DNA of 64,000 nt from Streptomyces umbrinus (GCF_030817415.1 NZ_JAUSZI010000002.1:11321501-11385500), one strand, 5' to 3'; positions 50,007 through 60,390 are shown, counted from the stretch's first letter. Notes: generated by a model from the sequence alone, not told the origin. Program-made: numbers and translations.

Positions 50007-52158
50007 ATGGCAGTCAACGCAGCGCCGTCCGGGGAAGCGCCGGCCGGTCGGTTGGCAGGCCGGTGGGTGCCATGGTTGGTGATTGGCTTGTGGCTGGTGA
50101 TGGCGGTGGCCATGGTGCCGCTGAGCGGAAAGCTGAGCTCGGTCACCACCGACAGCGCCGTGGACACCCTGCCGGCCGGTGCCGAGTCCACCAAGGTGGC
50201 GGTGCTGGACGACAGTCTCCCCGGCGGTGACGAGAACACGTTCGTCTTCGTGTACCACCGCGCCGGCGGCATGACCGACGCCGACCGCGCGACGGTGGAG
50301 CGCCACTACGACACCCTTACCAAGCAGTATCCGCCGAAGGGGACGGTGGCGGCTGGCGAGGACGACGAGGGCTCACCGACGAGCCGATCCACCGACCGCG
50401 AGGCGATGGTGTTCACCCTCGAGGTGAGCACGGCCTACGGCGCACCGGAGGACCTCGTCGGCCCGGTACGTGACGCCGCGAAGGACCGCCCCGCCGGCCT
50501 GGAACTCGACGTGACCGGCCCGGGCGCGATCGACGGTGACATGGATGCCGTCTTCGACGGCATCGACGTGCAGGTTCTCCTCACCACCATGGTCGTCGTC
50601 ACGCTCCTGCTCATCCTCACCTACCGCAGCCCGGTGCTGTGGATCATCCCGCTGATGGCCGTCGGCGCGGCCGCACTGACCTCGATGGGGACCGTCTACC
50701 TGCTCGTCAAGGGCTTCGGCATCGTGGTCAACGACCAGAACTCGGCGCTGCTGACGATTTTGGTGTTCGGCGTCGGCACGGACTACGCGCTGTTGCTCAT
50801 CGCTCGATATCGGGAGGCACTGCACCACCATGAGAACGTCCGGGTCGCGATGGTCCACGCGCTGCGCGGCGCGGCGCCGGCCATCGTCGCGTCCGCGGCC
50901 ACCGTGGTCGCCGGCCTGCTCTGCCTGCTCGTCGCGGACCTGAACAGCACCAGCGGGCTGGGCCCGATCGGTGCGGGCCGGCATCCTGTGCGCGCTGGTG
51001 GCCATGCTGACGCTCTTCCCGGCGGTGCTCGTGGTGCTCGGCAGGCGGATCTTCTGGCCGACCATCCCGCGGTTCAGCACGGCCGTGGAGGAGAAGCCGG
51101 GGCTGTGGGGGCGGCTCGGCACCGCCATCAGCCGCCGCCGGTGGGTGGCGACGCTCGGCTCGCTCGGAGTCCTCGGCGTGCTCGCCCTCGGGCTGGCGGG
51201 CAACACCGGCGCCCTGCGGGAGCAGGACCAGTTCCTGTCCGCGCCGGAGTCGGTCAACGGCTTCACCGTTCTCCGCCAGCACTTCCCGGAGCTCGGCGGC
51301 CAGCCGATGACGATCTTCACGCGGCCGGCGCACCAGGAGCGGGTGCTCGACATCGTCAAGGACACTCGCGGTGTGGCCGAGGCCGTCCCGGAGCAGACCA
51401 GCGGTGGCTGGGCCAACATCTCCGTGACCCCGAAGGACGCGCCGGACACCGCCGCAGAGTACGACACGATCAAGCGGGTGCGCACCGCCGTGCACGCGGT
51501 GAGCGGGGCTGAGGCGATCGTCGGCGGGCCGAGTGCGGAGAACCTCGACACCGAGGTGACCACCGTGCGCGACGAGAAGCTGGTGATCCCGCTGGTGCTC
51601 GTCGTCGTCCTGATCATCCTCGGGCTGCTGCTGCGCGCGATCCTGGCCCCGCTGGTCCTGATGACCACCGTGGTCGTCTCATTCGCCGCGGCCTTCGGCG
51701 GCAGCGTGTTCGTCTTCGACACGATTCTCGGGTTCAAGGGCATCGACTCTTCGGTGCCGCTGCTGGCATTCCTGTTCCTGGTGGCGCTCGGCGTCGACTA
51801 CAACATCTTCCTGGCCAGCCGGGCCCGGGAGGAGACCATGCGTCTCGGCACCAGAGAGGGCATGCTCAAAGCCCTCTCGGCCACCGGTGGCGTCATCACC
51901 TCGGCAGGCCTGGTCCTGGCGGCCACGTTCGCGGTCCTCGCCACACTTCCGCTGGTGATGCTGGTCGAGGTCGGGTTCCTGGTCGCCTTCGGCGTGCTGC
52001 TCGACGCCCTGCTGGTGCGGTCGGTCCTGGTGCCCGCCCTCACCTTGCTGATCGGCCGGCGGATGTGGTGGCCGAGCCGGCTGTCCCATCCAGCGGCGGA
52101 GCTGCCGGACAGTCAACAGCCGCTCACCGCCGACGAGGAGCCCGCGCTGCAACGGTGA
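50007..52158 (+). pseudogene. MMPL-family RND transporter with one frameshift
   Basis: Two frames together give a normal MMPL protein of about 717 residues. The N-terminal TM (PWLVIGLWLVMAVAMVPL) is followed by a periplasmic loop and TM block with VFGVGTDYALLLIARYRE. A second half contains FLFLVALGVDYNIFLASRAREE and AGLVLAATFAVLATLPL. One extra base near 50976 (GGTGCGGGCCGGCATC, where GGTGCGGTCGGCATC is expected) breaks it. The alternative is a sequencing error. The start is the ATG after AGGAGG (GTG three bases earlier). Convergent with the two-component genes that may control it. Confidence 0.85.
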
Positions 52159-52176
52159 GCGCGGCGGCACGGACGA

Positions 52177-52215
52177 GATCCGGGACGGGGCCCCAGGCCC
52201 GTCCCGGATCTTTTT
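52177..52215 (+). terminator. Rho-independent terminator after the MMPL gene
   Basis: GATCCGGGACGGG pairs with CCCGTCCCGGATC (13 bp) around an 8-base loop, followed by TTTTT. It is the clearest classical terminator in the window. Confidence 0.9.
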
Positions 52216-52237
52216 CATGGGCCCGACGGTCGCCGCC

Positions 52238-52435
52238 CTTTGGTCCTGCGCCACGCGCCGCTTTGGTCCTGCGCCACGCGCCGGGGCTGGGGTCGGCGCA
52301 CCGCGGTGTCCTGCCCCGACGGTGAGCCGCGCGGGGCCATGCCCGAGGGCCGCCGTCCCTTGTCCTGCGCCGCGCCGCCGGGGCGGGTCAGCGCACCGCG
52401 GTGTCCTCCCCGGCGGTGAGCCGCGCGATCGGGGC
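52238..52435. repeat. Degenerate repeats at the 3' end of the sensor kinase gene
   Basis: CTTTGGTCCTGCGCCACGCG occurs twice in a row (52238 and 52261). A roughly 40-base piece of the kinase C-terminal codons (from GCGCACCGCGGTGTCCT, 52391) is copied at 52296. The duplicate lies outside the gene, so it records local tandem duplication. Confidence 0.65.
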
Positions 52436-53839
52436 GGGCGGGGCCGCGGCCGGAAGGTCGACCCGAAGCAGCGCGCCACCGCGTGCGGAGCGGGCGACGG
52501 TGGCCCGGCCGCCGTGGGCGTCGACGACCCGCTGCACGATCGACAGCCCCAGACCGGATCCCGGCAACGCCCGTGCGCTGTCGGCACGGTAGAACCGGTC
52601 GAACACCCGCGGTACGTCGGCTGCGTCGATGCCCGGCCCGGCGTCGTCGACCTCGAGCACCACCGACGCGCCCTCGGCACGAAGCCGGACCTGGACCGGC
52701 TGGTCCGCGGGGGACCACTTGGCGGCGTTGTCGATGAGGTTGAGCACCGCTCGCTCGAGCGCGGCGGGACGCCCGCTCACCCACACAGAGGTCACGTCGA
52801 GCGCCACCTCGATGTCGGGCACGCGGGAATCCGCCCGGGTCGCGGCGGCCGCCACCACGTCGGCGAGGTCGAGCACCTCGGTGCTCTCGTCGCTGACGTC
52901 ACCGCGCGCCAGGTCGGTCAGCTCGGCGACAAGGTTGCTCAACTCGGTTACCTGGGCGCCGAGGTCGTTGAGCAGCCGGGTCCGGCTCTCCGCCGGCAGT
53001 GCGCTGTCCAGGGTGCCGCGCCGATCGAGCCGGATCAGCAGCTCGACGTTGAGGCGCAGGCTGGTGAGCGGGGTCTTGAGCTCGTGGGCGGCGTCCTCGG
53101 CGAGCAGCCGCTGTGCCCGCCGGGAGTCCCGGAGCGCGGCGAGCATGTCGTTGATCGACTGGATCAGCCGACGGATCTCCCCACCACCCTCATCCGGGAT
53201 GTCGGCGTCGAGCTCCCGGGTGTGCGCGACACGTACCGCGGCGGCGGTCAGCCGGTCGATCGGTGCCAGCGCGGTCCGCGCCACGGTCCGCCCGACAAAG
53301 GCCCCGCCGACCACGCAGAGCAGCCCGATCAGCAGCATGCCCAACCCGAACTGGTTGATCGGGCCGTCGTCGACGGCGCGGGCCACCTGGACCGCGCCGT
53401 CGCCCGCCCTCAGCGTGTAGATGACGTAGCCTTCTTCGTCGCCGCCGTTCGACTCCATCAGGTCGGCCGACGCGCCCTGTGCCACGCGCCCGGCGTGCTC
53501 GCTGACCGGAGGCAGCGAGGGTTGGCCGGCCGGCGTCCGGACCGAGCCGTCGGGCAGGATGACCCGCACCAGCCGACCGGATCCGGGGTACGGCGGTAGC
53601 TGGACCTGCGCCAGACCGGCGCGCTCCGCGTTCGTCGCCAGGACGCGGGAGTCGGCGCGCAGCTCGTTCTTGGCGGCGTCCCGCAGCTCCCAGCCCAGTA
53701 GCTCGCTGGCCACCTGGAAGGCCACGAACACGCTGACCGCGATGGCCGTCGCCGCGATCACCGTCAGCCTGGTCCGCAGGGACCGCCGGCGCCACCATCG
53801 GGTCAGCCGGCGCGGTTCCCGGCCGGCGGGCCTGCTCAC
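52388..53839 (-). CDS. Two-component sensor histidine kinase (OmpR/EnvZ class)
   Basis: The 483-residue protein has TM1 ([20 protein letters not shown]), an extracytoplasmic sensor of about 110 residues and TM2 ([20 protein letters not shown]). HAMP, an H-box ([18 protein letters not shown]), an N-box ([10 protein letters not shown]) and G-boxes ([16 protein letters not shown]) follow. All catalytic boxes are intact. It resembles MprB-type kinases. Its start overlaps the regulator stop by four bases. The nearby convergent MMPL transporter is a possible target. Confidence 0.93.
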   Translation of the reverse strand: MSRPAGREPRRLTRWWRRRSLRTRLTVIAATAIAVSVFVAFQVASELLGWELRDAAKNELRADSRVLATNAERAGLAQVQLPPYPGSGRLVRVILPDGSVRTPAGQPSLPPVSEHAGRVAQGASADLMESNGGDEEGYVIYTLRAGDGAVQVARAVDDGPINQFGLGMLLIGLLCVVGGAFVGRTVARTALAPIDRLTAAAVRVAHTRELDADIPDEGGGEIRRLIQSINDMLAALRDSRRAQRLLAEDAAHELKTPLTSLRLNVELLIRLDRRGTLDSALPAESRTRLLNDLGAQVTELSNLVAELTDLARGDVSDESTEVLDLADVVAAAATRADSRVPDIEVALDVTSVWVSGRPAALERAVLNLIDNAAKWSPADQPVQVRLRAEGASVVLEVDDAGPGIDAADVPRVFDRFYRADSARALPGSGLGLSIVQRVVDAHGGRATVARSARGGALLRVDLPAAAPPAPIARLTAGEDTAVR

Positions 53840-54528
53840 GGAGGAGTCTCCCGCAACGTGTATCCCAGGCCGCGCAGCGTGTAGATCAACCGCGGCTCAC
53901 CCTCGGCCTCCATCTTGCGGCGCAGGTAGCTCACGTACACCTGGAGGTTGTTGGCGGTGGAGCTCAGGCCGAAGCCCCAGATCGCCTCGAACAGCGTGTC
54001 GCGGGTCAAGATTCGGGTCGCGTTGCTCACGAGGACCTGCAGGAGGGAGAACTCGGTCCGGGTCAGGCGCAGCGGCCGCCCGCCCCGCCACGCCTCGAAC
54101 CTGTCGGGATCGAGCCGGACGTCGGCGAACGACAGGATCTGCGACTCCTCGTCGGCCGGCGCGCGCCGGCGCAGCAGGGCCCGCACCCGGGCCAGCAACT
54201 CCTCCATGGCGAACGGCTTGGGCAGGTAGTCGTCGGCGCCCGCGTCCAGCCCCGCGACCCGGTCGGAGACCTGGTCACGGGCGGTCAGCATCAGCACCGG
54301 CAGATCCCGACCCGCGGCCCGCAACCGCCGGCAGGTCTCCAGCCCGCCGAGGCGGGGCATCATCACGTCGAGGATCAGCAGATCCAGCGTGTCACCGTCG
54401 GCCCCACCGAACCCGTCGAGCACGGCGAGACCGTTGGCGACGGTGCTGGTGTCGTAACCCTCGACCTGGAGCACCCGCTCCAGCGACTCACGGATGGCCA
54501 CTTCATCATCCGCGATCATGATCCGCAC
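53836..54528 (-). CDS. OmpR-family response regulator
   Basis: The 230-residue protein has the acidic pocket ADDE, phosphoacceptor D54 ([13 protein letters not shown]) and the lysine in [14 protein letters not shown]. The winged-helix DNA-binding domain has [12 protein letters not shown] and the [14 protein letters not shown] recognition region. It is translationally coupled to the sensor kinase. No binding site was identified. Confidence 0.94.
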   Translation of the reverse strand: MRIMIADDEVAIRESLERVLQVEGYDTSTVANGLAVLDGFGGADGDTLDLLILDVMMPRLGGLETCRRLRAAGRDLPVLMLTARDQVSDRVAGLDAGADDYLPKPFAMEELLARVRALLRRRAPADEESQILSFADVRLDPDRFEAWRGGRPLRLTRTEFSLLQVLVSNATRILTRDTLFEAIWGFGLSSTANNLQVYVSYLRRKMEAEGEPRLIYTLRGLGYTLRETPP

Positions 54529-54752
54529 GCCGGCCCGCCCCCTTCCAGTCGATGTTTTTGCCGCTCATTGTCCCCGATCAACCTGAGGCCAGGATTAGAG
54601 CGTCGCTGGGGACCGCGCTCTTACGGATACCTAAGAAATGGAACCTACTACGAGCATCTGCCCCGCAGTTCGGAGTCGCGGGTGTACTGGGCGATGACCG
54701 CGGTGATACCGCGTCGGCTGACCGGGGCGACCACATCGGCCTGGAGCACCGC
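54529..54752. other. Possible protein fragment, not assigned
   Basis: One frame holds GPRSYGYLRNGTYYEHLPRS then VYWAMTAVIPRRLTGA, which looks like real protein but is too short to name. It may be a remnant of a transposase. Nothing else is supported upstream of the response regulator. Confidence 0.3.
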
Positions 54753-55171
54753 ATGACCGGCGGGGAGCTGACGCTCGGCGCGGTGCCGGCGCGGCTGGAG
54801 GAGCGGGAACGCGAGATCACCGCACAGGCCGAGACGGTGCGGGAACAGATCAGCTGACCGCATAGCTCGACGAACCCGGCCGGGCCGCCGAGGAAGTCCG
54901 GATCACCCACAAGACACTGCTGGGGCTGCCCGACCCCGGGCCGCCCGCGCCGCCGGCACCGAAGCTGCCGGATCATCCGGCCTACCAGCAGATCATGGCG
55001 GTGTTCACCGCGGCCGACCACCCGCTGCGGGCCCGGCAGGTGTGCGAGGCCATGGACCTGGCGGTCGCGCCCAACAACATCAACAACGTCCGCCTCAAGC
55101 TCAAGCGGCTGGCCGGCCGCGGGATCCTGACCGAGACCGAGCCAGGCTTGTTCACCCAGCCTCGGCCGTAG
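54753..55171 (+). pseudogene. Decayed relative of the coiled-coil/winged-helix transposon protein
   Basis: The pieces are GELTLGAVPARLEEREREIT, then after a stop and frame change AAEEVRITHKTLLGLPDP. The C-terminal part is VFTAADHPLRARQVCEAMDL then VRLKLKRLAGRGILTETEPG. This matches the layout of the 195-residue protein at 35.2 kb (coiled-coil, linker, winged helix). A TGA/TAG pair near 54855-54867 breaks it. No transposase is beside it. Confidence 0.7.
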
Positions 55172-55334
55172 CCGACCGACGTCGCCACGACCTGCCCGCT
55201 CGTCCCGCACGAAACGAAGAATCGGGCATCGGCTCTCTACCGCCCTCTGAAGACATCTTGGCCAACGATATCGGTCGTAGAAGGCTCTGCCCCGACTGCT
55301 GGGGTGGAGCCATCATGCGTTGGAAGGGGAATCC

Positions 55335-55387
55335 GCCAAAACTTCATGGATGAGCATTGATCGGCAAGGGTCGCCAAGATCCACAAA
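55335..55387. repeat. Cassette III right-end arm (P-like, shortened)
   Basis: CAAAACTTCATGGATGAGCA, then TTGATCGGCAAGGGTCGCCA repeats the last ~55 bases of the arms before A2 and A3 with a few substitutions. Farther left (55172-55334) the similarity is lost and no gene is seen. Confidence 0.78.
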
Positions 55388-55416
55388 GGACTCATAATCC
55401 GTCGGCCGTGGGTTCG
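55388..55416. repeat. att-like site A4, right end of the array (truncated core)
   Basis: GGACTCATAATCCGTCGGCC to GTGGGTTCG matches A2 and A3 and then stops in the middle of the T-loop, where unrelated sequence (CATCCAGGACTCGCC) begins. No P'-like arm follows, so this is the outer right boundary. Confidence 0.8.
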
Positions 55417-55613
55417 CATCCAGGACTCGCCCGGGACGCCTGCTCGTCACCATCGAGATCCCGACCACCGACGAGCCCTTCTACCGTGCCTACTTCACCA
55501 GGCTCGCCCAACTGTCCGGCCGCCCGATCGGGCCGTAGCTCCAGACCCGCACCGGGCCTGGGCGCCATTCGCCCAGGCCGACGACCTGCCTCCGCCCTCG
55601 CTCCCGGCCCGGT
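55417..55613 (+). other. Right flank of A4 with a possible gene 3' end
   Basis: One plus-strand frame reads RLLVTIEIPTTDEPFYRAYF then TRLAQLSGRPIGP and a stop at about 55540. It could be the last ~40 codons of a gene cut by the array. It is not the missing half of the GH13 gene at A1. Confidence 0.35.
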
Positions 55614-55904
55614 TCAGGACTGGTACGGCTGCTGCTGCGGCTGCCCGTAGGGCTGACCGCCCTGGCCGCCCGCACCCTGAGCCTGCAGCTGCTCCGCCTG
55701 CTCCTTGGTCACCTTCTGCTCCGCACCGCAGAAGGTGCACTGCGTCTGGTACTTCGTCGAGAACGGGAACAGCGGCACGAAGAACAACGTGAACTTCGTG
55801 ACCCGCTTCCTGAGCGTGTGCGCGGAGGGATTACCGCAGTGCCCGCACACCAGCGTCAGTATCGCGAGCTGGTACAGATATCCCTTGGTACCAAAGATGA
55901 TCAT
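55614..55904 (-). CDS. Zinc-ribbon domain protein
   Basis: The 96-residue protein has LVCGHCGNPSAHTL and TQCTFCGAEQKV, two CxxC knuckles forming one zinc ribbon. A hydrophobic segment FTLFFVPLFPF lies between them, and the tail is Gln/Gly-rich (QPYGQPQQQPY). The function is unknown; such proteins are common single-copy Streptomyces genes. The start is the ATG ten bases after GGAGG. Confidence 0.82.
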   Translation of the reverse strand: MIIFGTKGYLYQLAILTLVCGHCGNPSAHTLRKRVTKFTLFFVPLFPFSTKYQTQCTFCGAEQKVTKEQAEQLQAQGAGGQGGQPYGQPQQQPYQS

Positions 55905-56204
55905 GCTGTCGTTTCCTCCCGGGTCAACGCCCGCCGACACACCGTCGACGAGCAGCGAGGCGCGCTCACGAAGGACAGTCTCGTGCACGCCGATCTGTTC
56001 GGCGGTGGGCGTCCACATTCTCGCTGCGCGGAAGGTGCCGCCTGTTGCGAGGTGCTCACCTTCGCCGGCTGGAACCTGATCTTCGGACCGTGCGTCGTAC
56101 AGGGCACGTCGTGCTCATGGAGGTGGCGCGGGGACGGGGCTGGGGCAGATGGGTGGGACGTGGGGGAGCAGGCGGACAGTCGGGTGGAGTCGGGGGAGAG
56201 GGCT
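55905..56204. other. Divergent intergenic region
   Basis: These 300 bases separate the divergent zinc-ribbon and EEP genes and must hold both promoters. I see no distinct motif, and the open frames present are not convincing. Confidence 0.4.
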
Positions 56205-57200
56205 GTGGCGGTCCGGCGGTGGCTGAGGGCCGTTGAATGGCGGCGGTGGGGGAAGGGCACGGGAGGCCGGTCGGCCTGGGCGCGTGGGCGTGTTCTCGCG
56301 TTGCTTGCCGTGCTGGCCGCCGGGCTGATGGCGTTCCATTCCGTCGTGCCCAACGCGGTGGGGCGACTCGGCAGCCTGCTGGAGACGTTTCTGCCCTGGC
56401 TCGGGCTGGCCGTTCCGTTGTTGCTCGTCCTGGCGTTGCTGCGTCGCTCGGCCATCGCTCTGGTGGCCCTGCTGTTGCCCGTGGCGGTCTGGGGGAACCT
56501 CTTCGGCGGGCTGGTGCTGGCCGATGGGGACAGTGGCCCGCACGACATCGTGGCAGTCCAGCACAACGTCAGTGACGAGAACAGCGACCCCGAGGGCACC
56601 GCGAGCGACCTGATCGAGGCCGCACCGGATGTCATCGCTCTGGAAGAGCTGACGCCATCCGCACTGCCGGCCTACGAGTCGGCCCTGGCGGCGGAATACC
56701 CCCACCACGCGGTCGAAGGAACCGTCGGACTCTGGTCGAGGTATCCGCTGTCGGACGTCCGGCCGGTGGACATCAAACCGACCGGGATCCCGGAGGGCTG
56801 GAACCGCGGCCTGCGGACCACGGCACGCACGCCACAGGGCGATATCGCGGTGTACGTCGCCCACTTGCCCTCGGTCCGCATCCGATGGAACGGCCTCAGT
56901 TCCGGTTGGCGGGACGAGAGCGCCGGCCTGCTGGGTGAGGTCCTGGCCGCCGAGAAGCTGGCCAAGGTGATCCTGCTGGGCGACCTCAACAGCACCGTGG
57001 ACGACCGCGGGCTGGACCCGGTCACCGACCAGATGGACTCGACAGGGCGAGTCTTCGCCTTCAGTTGGCCCGCGAGCTTCCCCGTCTCCCGGATCGACCA
57101 CGTCATGACCCGCTCGATGCTGGTCACCGACATCGGCACCCTGCCCGCCACCGGCAGCGACCACCTCCCGGTCGCCGCCGGCATCAAGTTCGAGCCCTGA
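56205..57200 (+). CDS. Membrane-anchored endonuclease/exonuclease/phosphatase (EEP) family protein
   Basis: The protein has about 331 residues with three N-terminal TM segments (LALLAVLAAGLMAF, LPWLGLAVPLLLVLALL, ALVALLLPVAVWGNL). The external EEP fold has VQHNVSDENS, PDVIALEELT, the catalytic ILLGDLNSTVDDRGL and SDHLPVAAGI (Ser-Asp-His). This layout is typical of YafD-like proteins. The substrate may be a lipid or nucleic acid phosphoester. The GTG start follows GGGGGAGAGG; a GTG seven codons earlier is possible. Confidence 0.84.
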   Translation: MAVRRWLRAVEWRRWGKGTGGRSAWARGRVLALLAVLAAGLMAFHSVVPNAVGRLGSLLETFLPWLGLAVPLLLVLALLRRSAIALVALLLPVAVWGNLFGGLVLADGDSGPHDIVAVQHNVSDENSDPEGTASDLIEAAPDVIALEELTPSALPAYESALAAEYPHHAVEGTVGLWSRYPLSDVRPVDIKPTGIPEGWNRGLRTTARTPQGDIAVYVAHLPSVRIRWNGLSSGWRDESAGLLGEVLAAEKLAKVILLGDLNSTVDDRGLDPVTDQMDSTGRVFAFSWPASFPVSRIDHVMTRSMLVTDIGTLPATGSDHLPVAAGIKFEP

Positions 57201-57215
57201 GCCTGCCGCAATCGA

Positions 57216-57698
57216 TCAGTCGGTGAGCTGGACGGGCACGCGATGATCCGGCTGTCCGTCCTTGGCGAGCATCGAATGCTCATCAGCAACCGCGCGGTAG
57301 AGGGCGATACCGGAGACGCCTCGCGCGTCTTGGATGTCCTCCGCCGTCCATACCCGGCCGCCGTGCGTGACCGACCGGCGCGAGAAGACTGCCAGCGCCT
57401 CCTCCGCATCCGCAGCCTCCACCGCAGTAGCGACGGCGGACATGTACACACCCTGCCCGGTACCGATCGCCACCGAGGAGTCGAAGACCACGATGCCCAC
57501 CTGAGGGCGTACCGCGATGTTGCGCGAGTGGGTCGCCTGCGGCGAGGACACCCAGAAGAACTCGCGGTATCCCCGGTGGGCGAAGTACACCGGGGAACTC
57601 CACGGCGTTCCGACGTGGTCGGCGGTGGCCAGTACCATGTACCTGTTCGCGTCGACGATGTCGCGTGCGACCTCGCCCGGTGATCCGCTGACTGTCAT
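57216..57698 (-). CDS. Pyridoxamine 5'-phosphate oxidase-like flavin protein
   Basis: The 160-residue protein has YMVLATADHVGTPWSSPVYFAH, typical of split-barrel FMN/F420-binding proteins, then FWVSSPQATHSRNIAVRPQ and VGIVVFDSS. The specific cofactor and substrate are unknown. AGGAG lies nine bases before the ATG. It starts one base from the stop of the next upstream gene, so the two form an operon. Confidence 0.83.
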   Translation of the reverse strand: MTVSGSPGEVARDIVDANRYMVLATADHVGTPWSSPVYFAHRGYREFFWVSSPQATHSRNIAVRPQVGIVVFDSSVAIGTGQGVYMSAVATAVEAADAEEALAVFSRRSVTHGGRVWTAEDIQDARGVSGIALYRAVADEHSMLAKDGQPDHRVPVQLTD

Positions 57699-57699
57699 C

Positions 57700-58158
57700 T
57701 CAACGACTCCTGCGGTAGGTGAGTGTGAAGTCGTGCTCCCAGGTCGTCGAGTCGTCGTGCGAGGTCTCCCAGCTGCCGTGGATGGTGGTGCCGTCATCGC
57801 TGACCTGTCCGGTGAACCGCTGCCGGAAGTCCAGCGGCGAGAAGTCCGGCGCCTCGCGCAGCAGTCGCCATACTCCGCCGGCAAAGCTCATCGCGTACAA
57901 CCGGGCGACACCCCGTGAGTCGAAGTAGTGCTGTGTGTACGCGCCCGTCTCCGGGTCGGTCGCGATGATCGCCATGCTGTCCGGTGCCTCGGCCAGCGAG
58001 ATCTCGGTGCGCTGGACCAGGAACCGTCGGTCCAGGGTCCACTCGAACACGCAGCGCGCGGCAGGCGTGTCCAGGCCGGGAAAGTCGGCCTCCACCACCC
58101 ACTCGCCCGCCAGAACGTCCAGCCTCTCCAAGGCTTCCTGCCGTGCCGATCCGTCCAT
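57700..58158 (-). CDS. DUF1579-like lipocalin-fold protein
   Basis: The 152-residue protein has LAGEWVVEADFPGL, FEWTLDRRFLVQRTEI and ATDPETGAYTQHYFDSRGVA, matching small beta-barrel DUF1579-type proteins of unknown function. The start at MDGSAR places AGGAGGAG eight bases upstream; ATGs at 58167 and 58206 are alternatives. It is co-transcribed with the flavin protein. Confidence 0.72.
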   Translation of the reverse strand: MDGSARQEALERLDVLAGEWVVEADFPGLDTPAARCVFEWTLDRRFLVQRTEISLAEAPDSMAIIATDPETGAYTQHYFDSRGVARLYAMSFAGGVWRLLREAPDFSPLDFRQRFTGQVSDDGTTIHGSWETSHDDSTTWEHDFTLTYRRSR

Positions 58159-58263
58159 GGTGAACATCTCCTCCTCGTCGATCGCCCGTCGATCGTCGAC
58201 GCCCATCGGATGTAGGACGACCTCGGCGGGAGAAACTCATCGGTCCCACCGCTCGGGGTGGAA

Positions 58264-60390
58264 TCAGTCGACGAAGTCGGTGACGAGGGCGGCGAACTCG
58301 TCGGGCGTGGCCAGCCGGACGCCGAGGGATCCGGCCTTGGCACGCTTGGATCCGGCGCCCTCACCGGCGACGACCATAGTGGTCTTCTTGGAGACGCTGG
58401 AGGAGGAGCGGCCACCGGCGCGTTCGATGAGTTCGTTCATCTGGTTGCGGCTGAGCTTCTCCAGCGGCCCGGTCATCGCACCGGTGACGACCACGGTCAT
58501 CCCCGCGAGCGGACCGGCCGCCTCGCCCGCACCGCTCTCCTCGCCCTTCTCCGCGATGCTCCCCTCGCCGTTGTCCTCGCTGCTCTCGGCGGGCGGCTGG
58601 GGCGGCTGGGGCGGGGTGGCGCCGGGCTCGGTCATGTTCACCCCGGCCGCGGCGAGTTTGTCGATCAGCGGGGCCAGTTCGGCCAGCTCGGCGACGATCG
58701 ACGGGGCCTTCTCGGTGCCGATGCCCTCGACCTGCTGCATCGTTTCGGCGTCGGCGGCGCGGATGAGGTCCATCGTGGCGAAGTACCGGGCGATACGCCG
58801 GGACATGGACCGGCCGGTGCCACGGACCCCGAGCGCGCACAGCACCCGGGACAGCGGTCTCCCCTTCGCCGTGTCGAGCGCGGTAAGGAGGTTGTCGGTA
58901 CTGGTCTCGCCCATCCGCTCCAGACCCAGCAACTGGTCGCGGGTGAGGGAGAAGAGGTCGGCGAGATCCTTGACCAGCTCCGCCTCGACGAGCTGGACGA
59001 CCCGCGTGTGGCCAAGGCCTTCGATGTCGAGCTGGTCGCGGCCCGCGGCGTACGAGAGGGCGGCGACCAGATGGCAGTTGCGGCCGTTCTCACAGCGCCA
59101 GCGCTGCTCGCTGGTGTCGATGCCGGCCCCGCAGCGCGGGCACACCTCGGGGAAGACGATGGCCTGTTCGGCACCGGTGCGCAGATGGGCGACGGGGGCC
59201 TCGATACGCGGGATGACGTCGCCGGCCCGGTGAACCATGACGTGGTCACCCAGGCGCAGATCGCGTCGGGTGATGTCGGCCGGGTTGTGCAGAGTGGCGT
59301 ACGTGATGGTGGCGCCGTCGATCTCCACGGGCTCCAGCACCGCGCGCGGGGCGATGATGCCGGTGCGGCCGACGTTCCACTCCACCTCCAGCAGCCGGGT
59401 GATCTTCTCCACGGCGGGCAGCTTGTAGGCGATCGCCCAGCGCGGAGCGCGCGAACCGGAACCGGCGGCCTGCTGGTCGGCGGCCAGGTCCGCCTTGATG
59501 ACGATGCCGTCGATCCCGAACGGCAACTCGGCCCGCAGCGCGGCGATCTCCCGCACCCGGTCCAGTACCTGCTCGGCCGTCTCCGCGACAATGCCGGGCA
59601 CGGCAGTGGTCGCGGTGGTGTTCACCCCGAGCCCGGCGGCCCGCACCATGAGGTCGCTGTGCGCGCTCTCGCCCAGCCGCTCCGCGAGCTCCACCTCGGT
59701 GTCGGCGAGAGGCAGCAGGCCGTAGCCGAAGAACGTCATCGGCACCGTGTAGGCACGCTCCTTGGCCCGCAGCGTGCCCGCCGAGGCGCCGCGCGGGTTC
59801 GCGAACGGCTGCCCGCCGTGCGCGGTCCGCACCTCGTTCGCGTGCTCGAACTGAGCGGTGGTCATCAGGACTTCACCGCGCACCTCCACGGTCACCGGCT
59901 CGGCCAGCTCCTGCGGCAGTCCCTCGATGGTGCCGATCGCGTGCGACACGTCCTCCCCGGCCGTCCCGTCGCCCCGAGTGATCAACCGCTCCAGGCGGCC
60001 GTGCGTGTAGCGGGCCGCGATCGCCAGACCGTCCAGCTTCGGCTCGACACTGAACCGCTCCGCCTCGTGGCCGATGCGCCGGGCCAGCGACGCGGTCCAA
60101 GCGGTGAAATCCTCGGCCGAGAACACGTTGTCCAGGCTCAGCATCACCACCGTGTGCGGCACATCCCCCTCCACCGCGCCGCCGGCGACCTTCCCCGTCG
60201 GGGAATCGGGCAGCACCTCGTCGGGATGGCCGGCCTCCCACGCCGCGATACCGCGCACCAACCGGTCGTAGGAGTCGTCGTCCAGCACCGAGGTGCCGCC
60301 CGCGTAGTAGGCGGCCGAAGCCTTCACCGCGTCCTCGACCGCCTGCGCGTAGGCGGCGGCATCCACGATCACTGCAGCTGGTGTTGTCAT
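58264..60390 (-). CDS. ligA: NAD-dependent DNA ligase (LigA type, probably the second copy)
   Basis: The 708-residue protein has domain Ia and the adenylation motif EPKLDG (K118), then [19 protein letters not shown] and GIVIKAD. An OB-fold, a four-Cys zinc finger (CPRCG, then CENGRNC), helix-hairpin-helix repeats and a C-terminal BRCT domain ([12 protein letters not shown]) follow. All domains are present. A Pro/Glu-rich insertion ([18 protein letters not shown]) separates the HhH and BRCT regions, and the adjacent genes are not replication genes. Many Streptomyces carry two NAD ligases, so this may be the accessory one. ATG at 60399 is an alternative start. Confidence 0.93.
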   Translation of the reverse strand: MTTPAAVIVDAAAYAQAVEDAVKASAAYYAGGTSVLDDDSYDRLVRGIAAWEAGHPDEVLPDSPTGKVAGGAVEGDVPHTVVMLSLDNVFSAEDFTAWTASLARRIGHEAERFSVEPKLDGLAIAARYTHGRLERLITRGDGTAGEDVSHAIGTIEGLPQELAEPVTVEVRGEVLMTTAQFEHANEVRTAHGGQPFANPRGASAGTLRAKERAYTVPMTFFGYGLLPLADTEVELAERLGESAHSDLMVRAAGLGVNTTATTAVPGIVAETAEQVLDRVREIAALRAELPFGIDGIVIKADLAADQQAAGSGSRAPRWAIAYKLPAVEKITRLLEVEWNVGRTGIIAPRAVLEPVEIDGATITYATLHNPADITRRDLRLGDHVMVHRAGDVIPRIEAPVAHLRTGAEQAIVFPEVCPRCGAGIDTSEQRWRCENGRNCHLVAALSYAAGRDQLDIEGLGHTRVVQLVEAELVKDLADLFSLTRDQLLGLERMGETSTDNLLTALDTAKGRPLSRVLCALGVRGTGRSMSRRIARYFATMDLIRAADAETMQQVEGIGTEKAPSIVAELAELAPLIDKLAAAGVNMTEPGATPPQPPQPPAESSEDNGEGSIAEKGEESGAGEAAGPLAGMTVVVTGAMTGPLEKLSRNQMNELIERAGGRSSSSVSKKTTMVVAGEGAGSKRAKAGSLGVRLATPDEFAALVTDFVD

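Noticed and set aside
55614..56018. Longer 134-residue start for the zinc-ribbon protein
   Set aside because: The extra N-terminus is unlike the family and the inner ATG has a GGAGG site; the extension may be chance.
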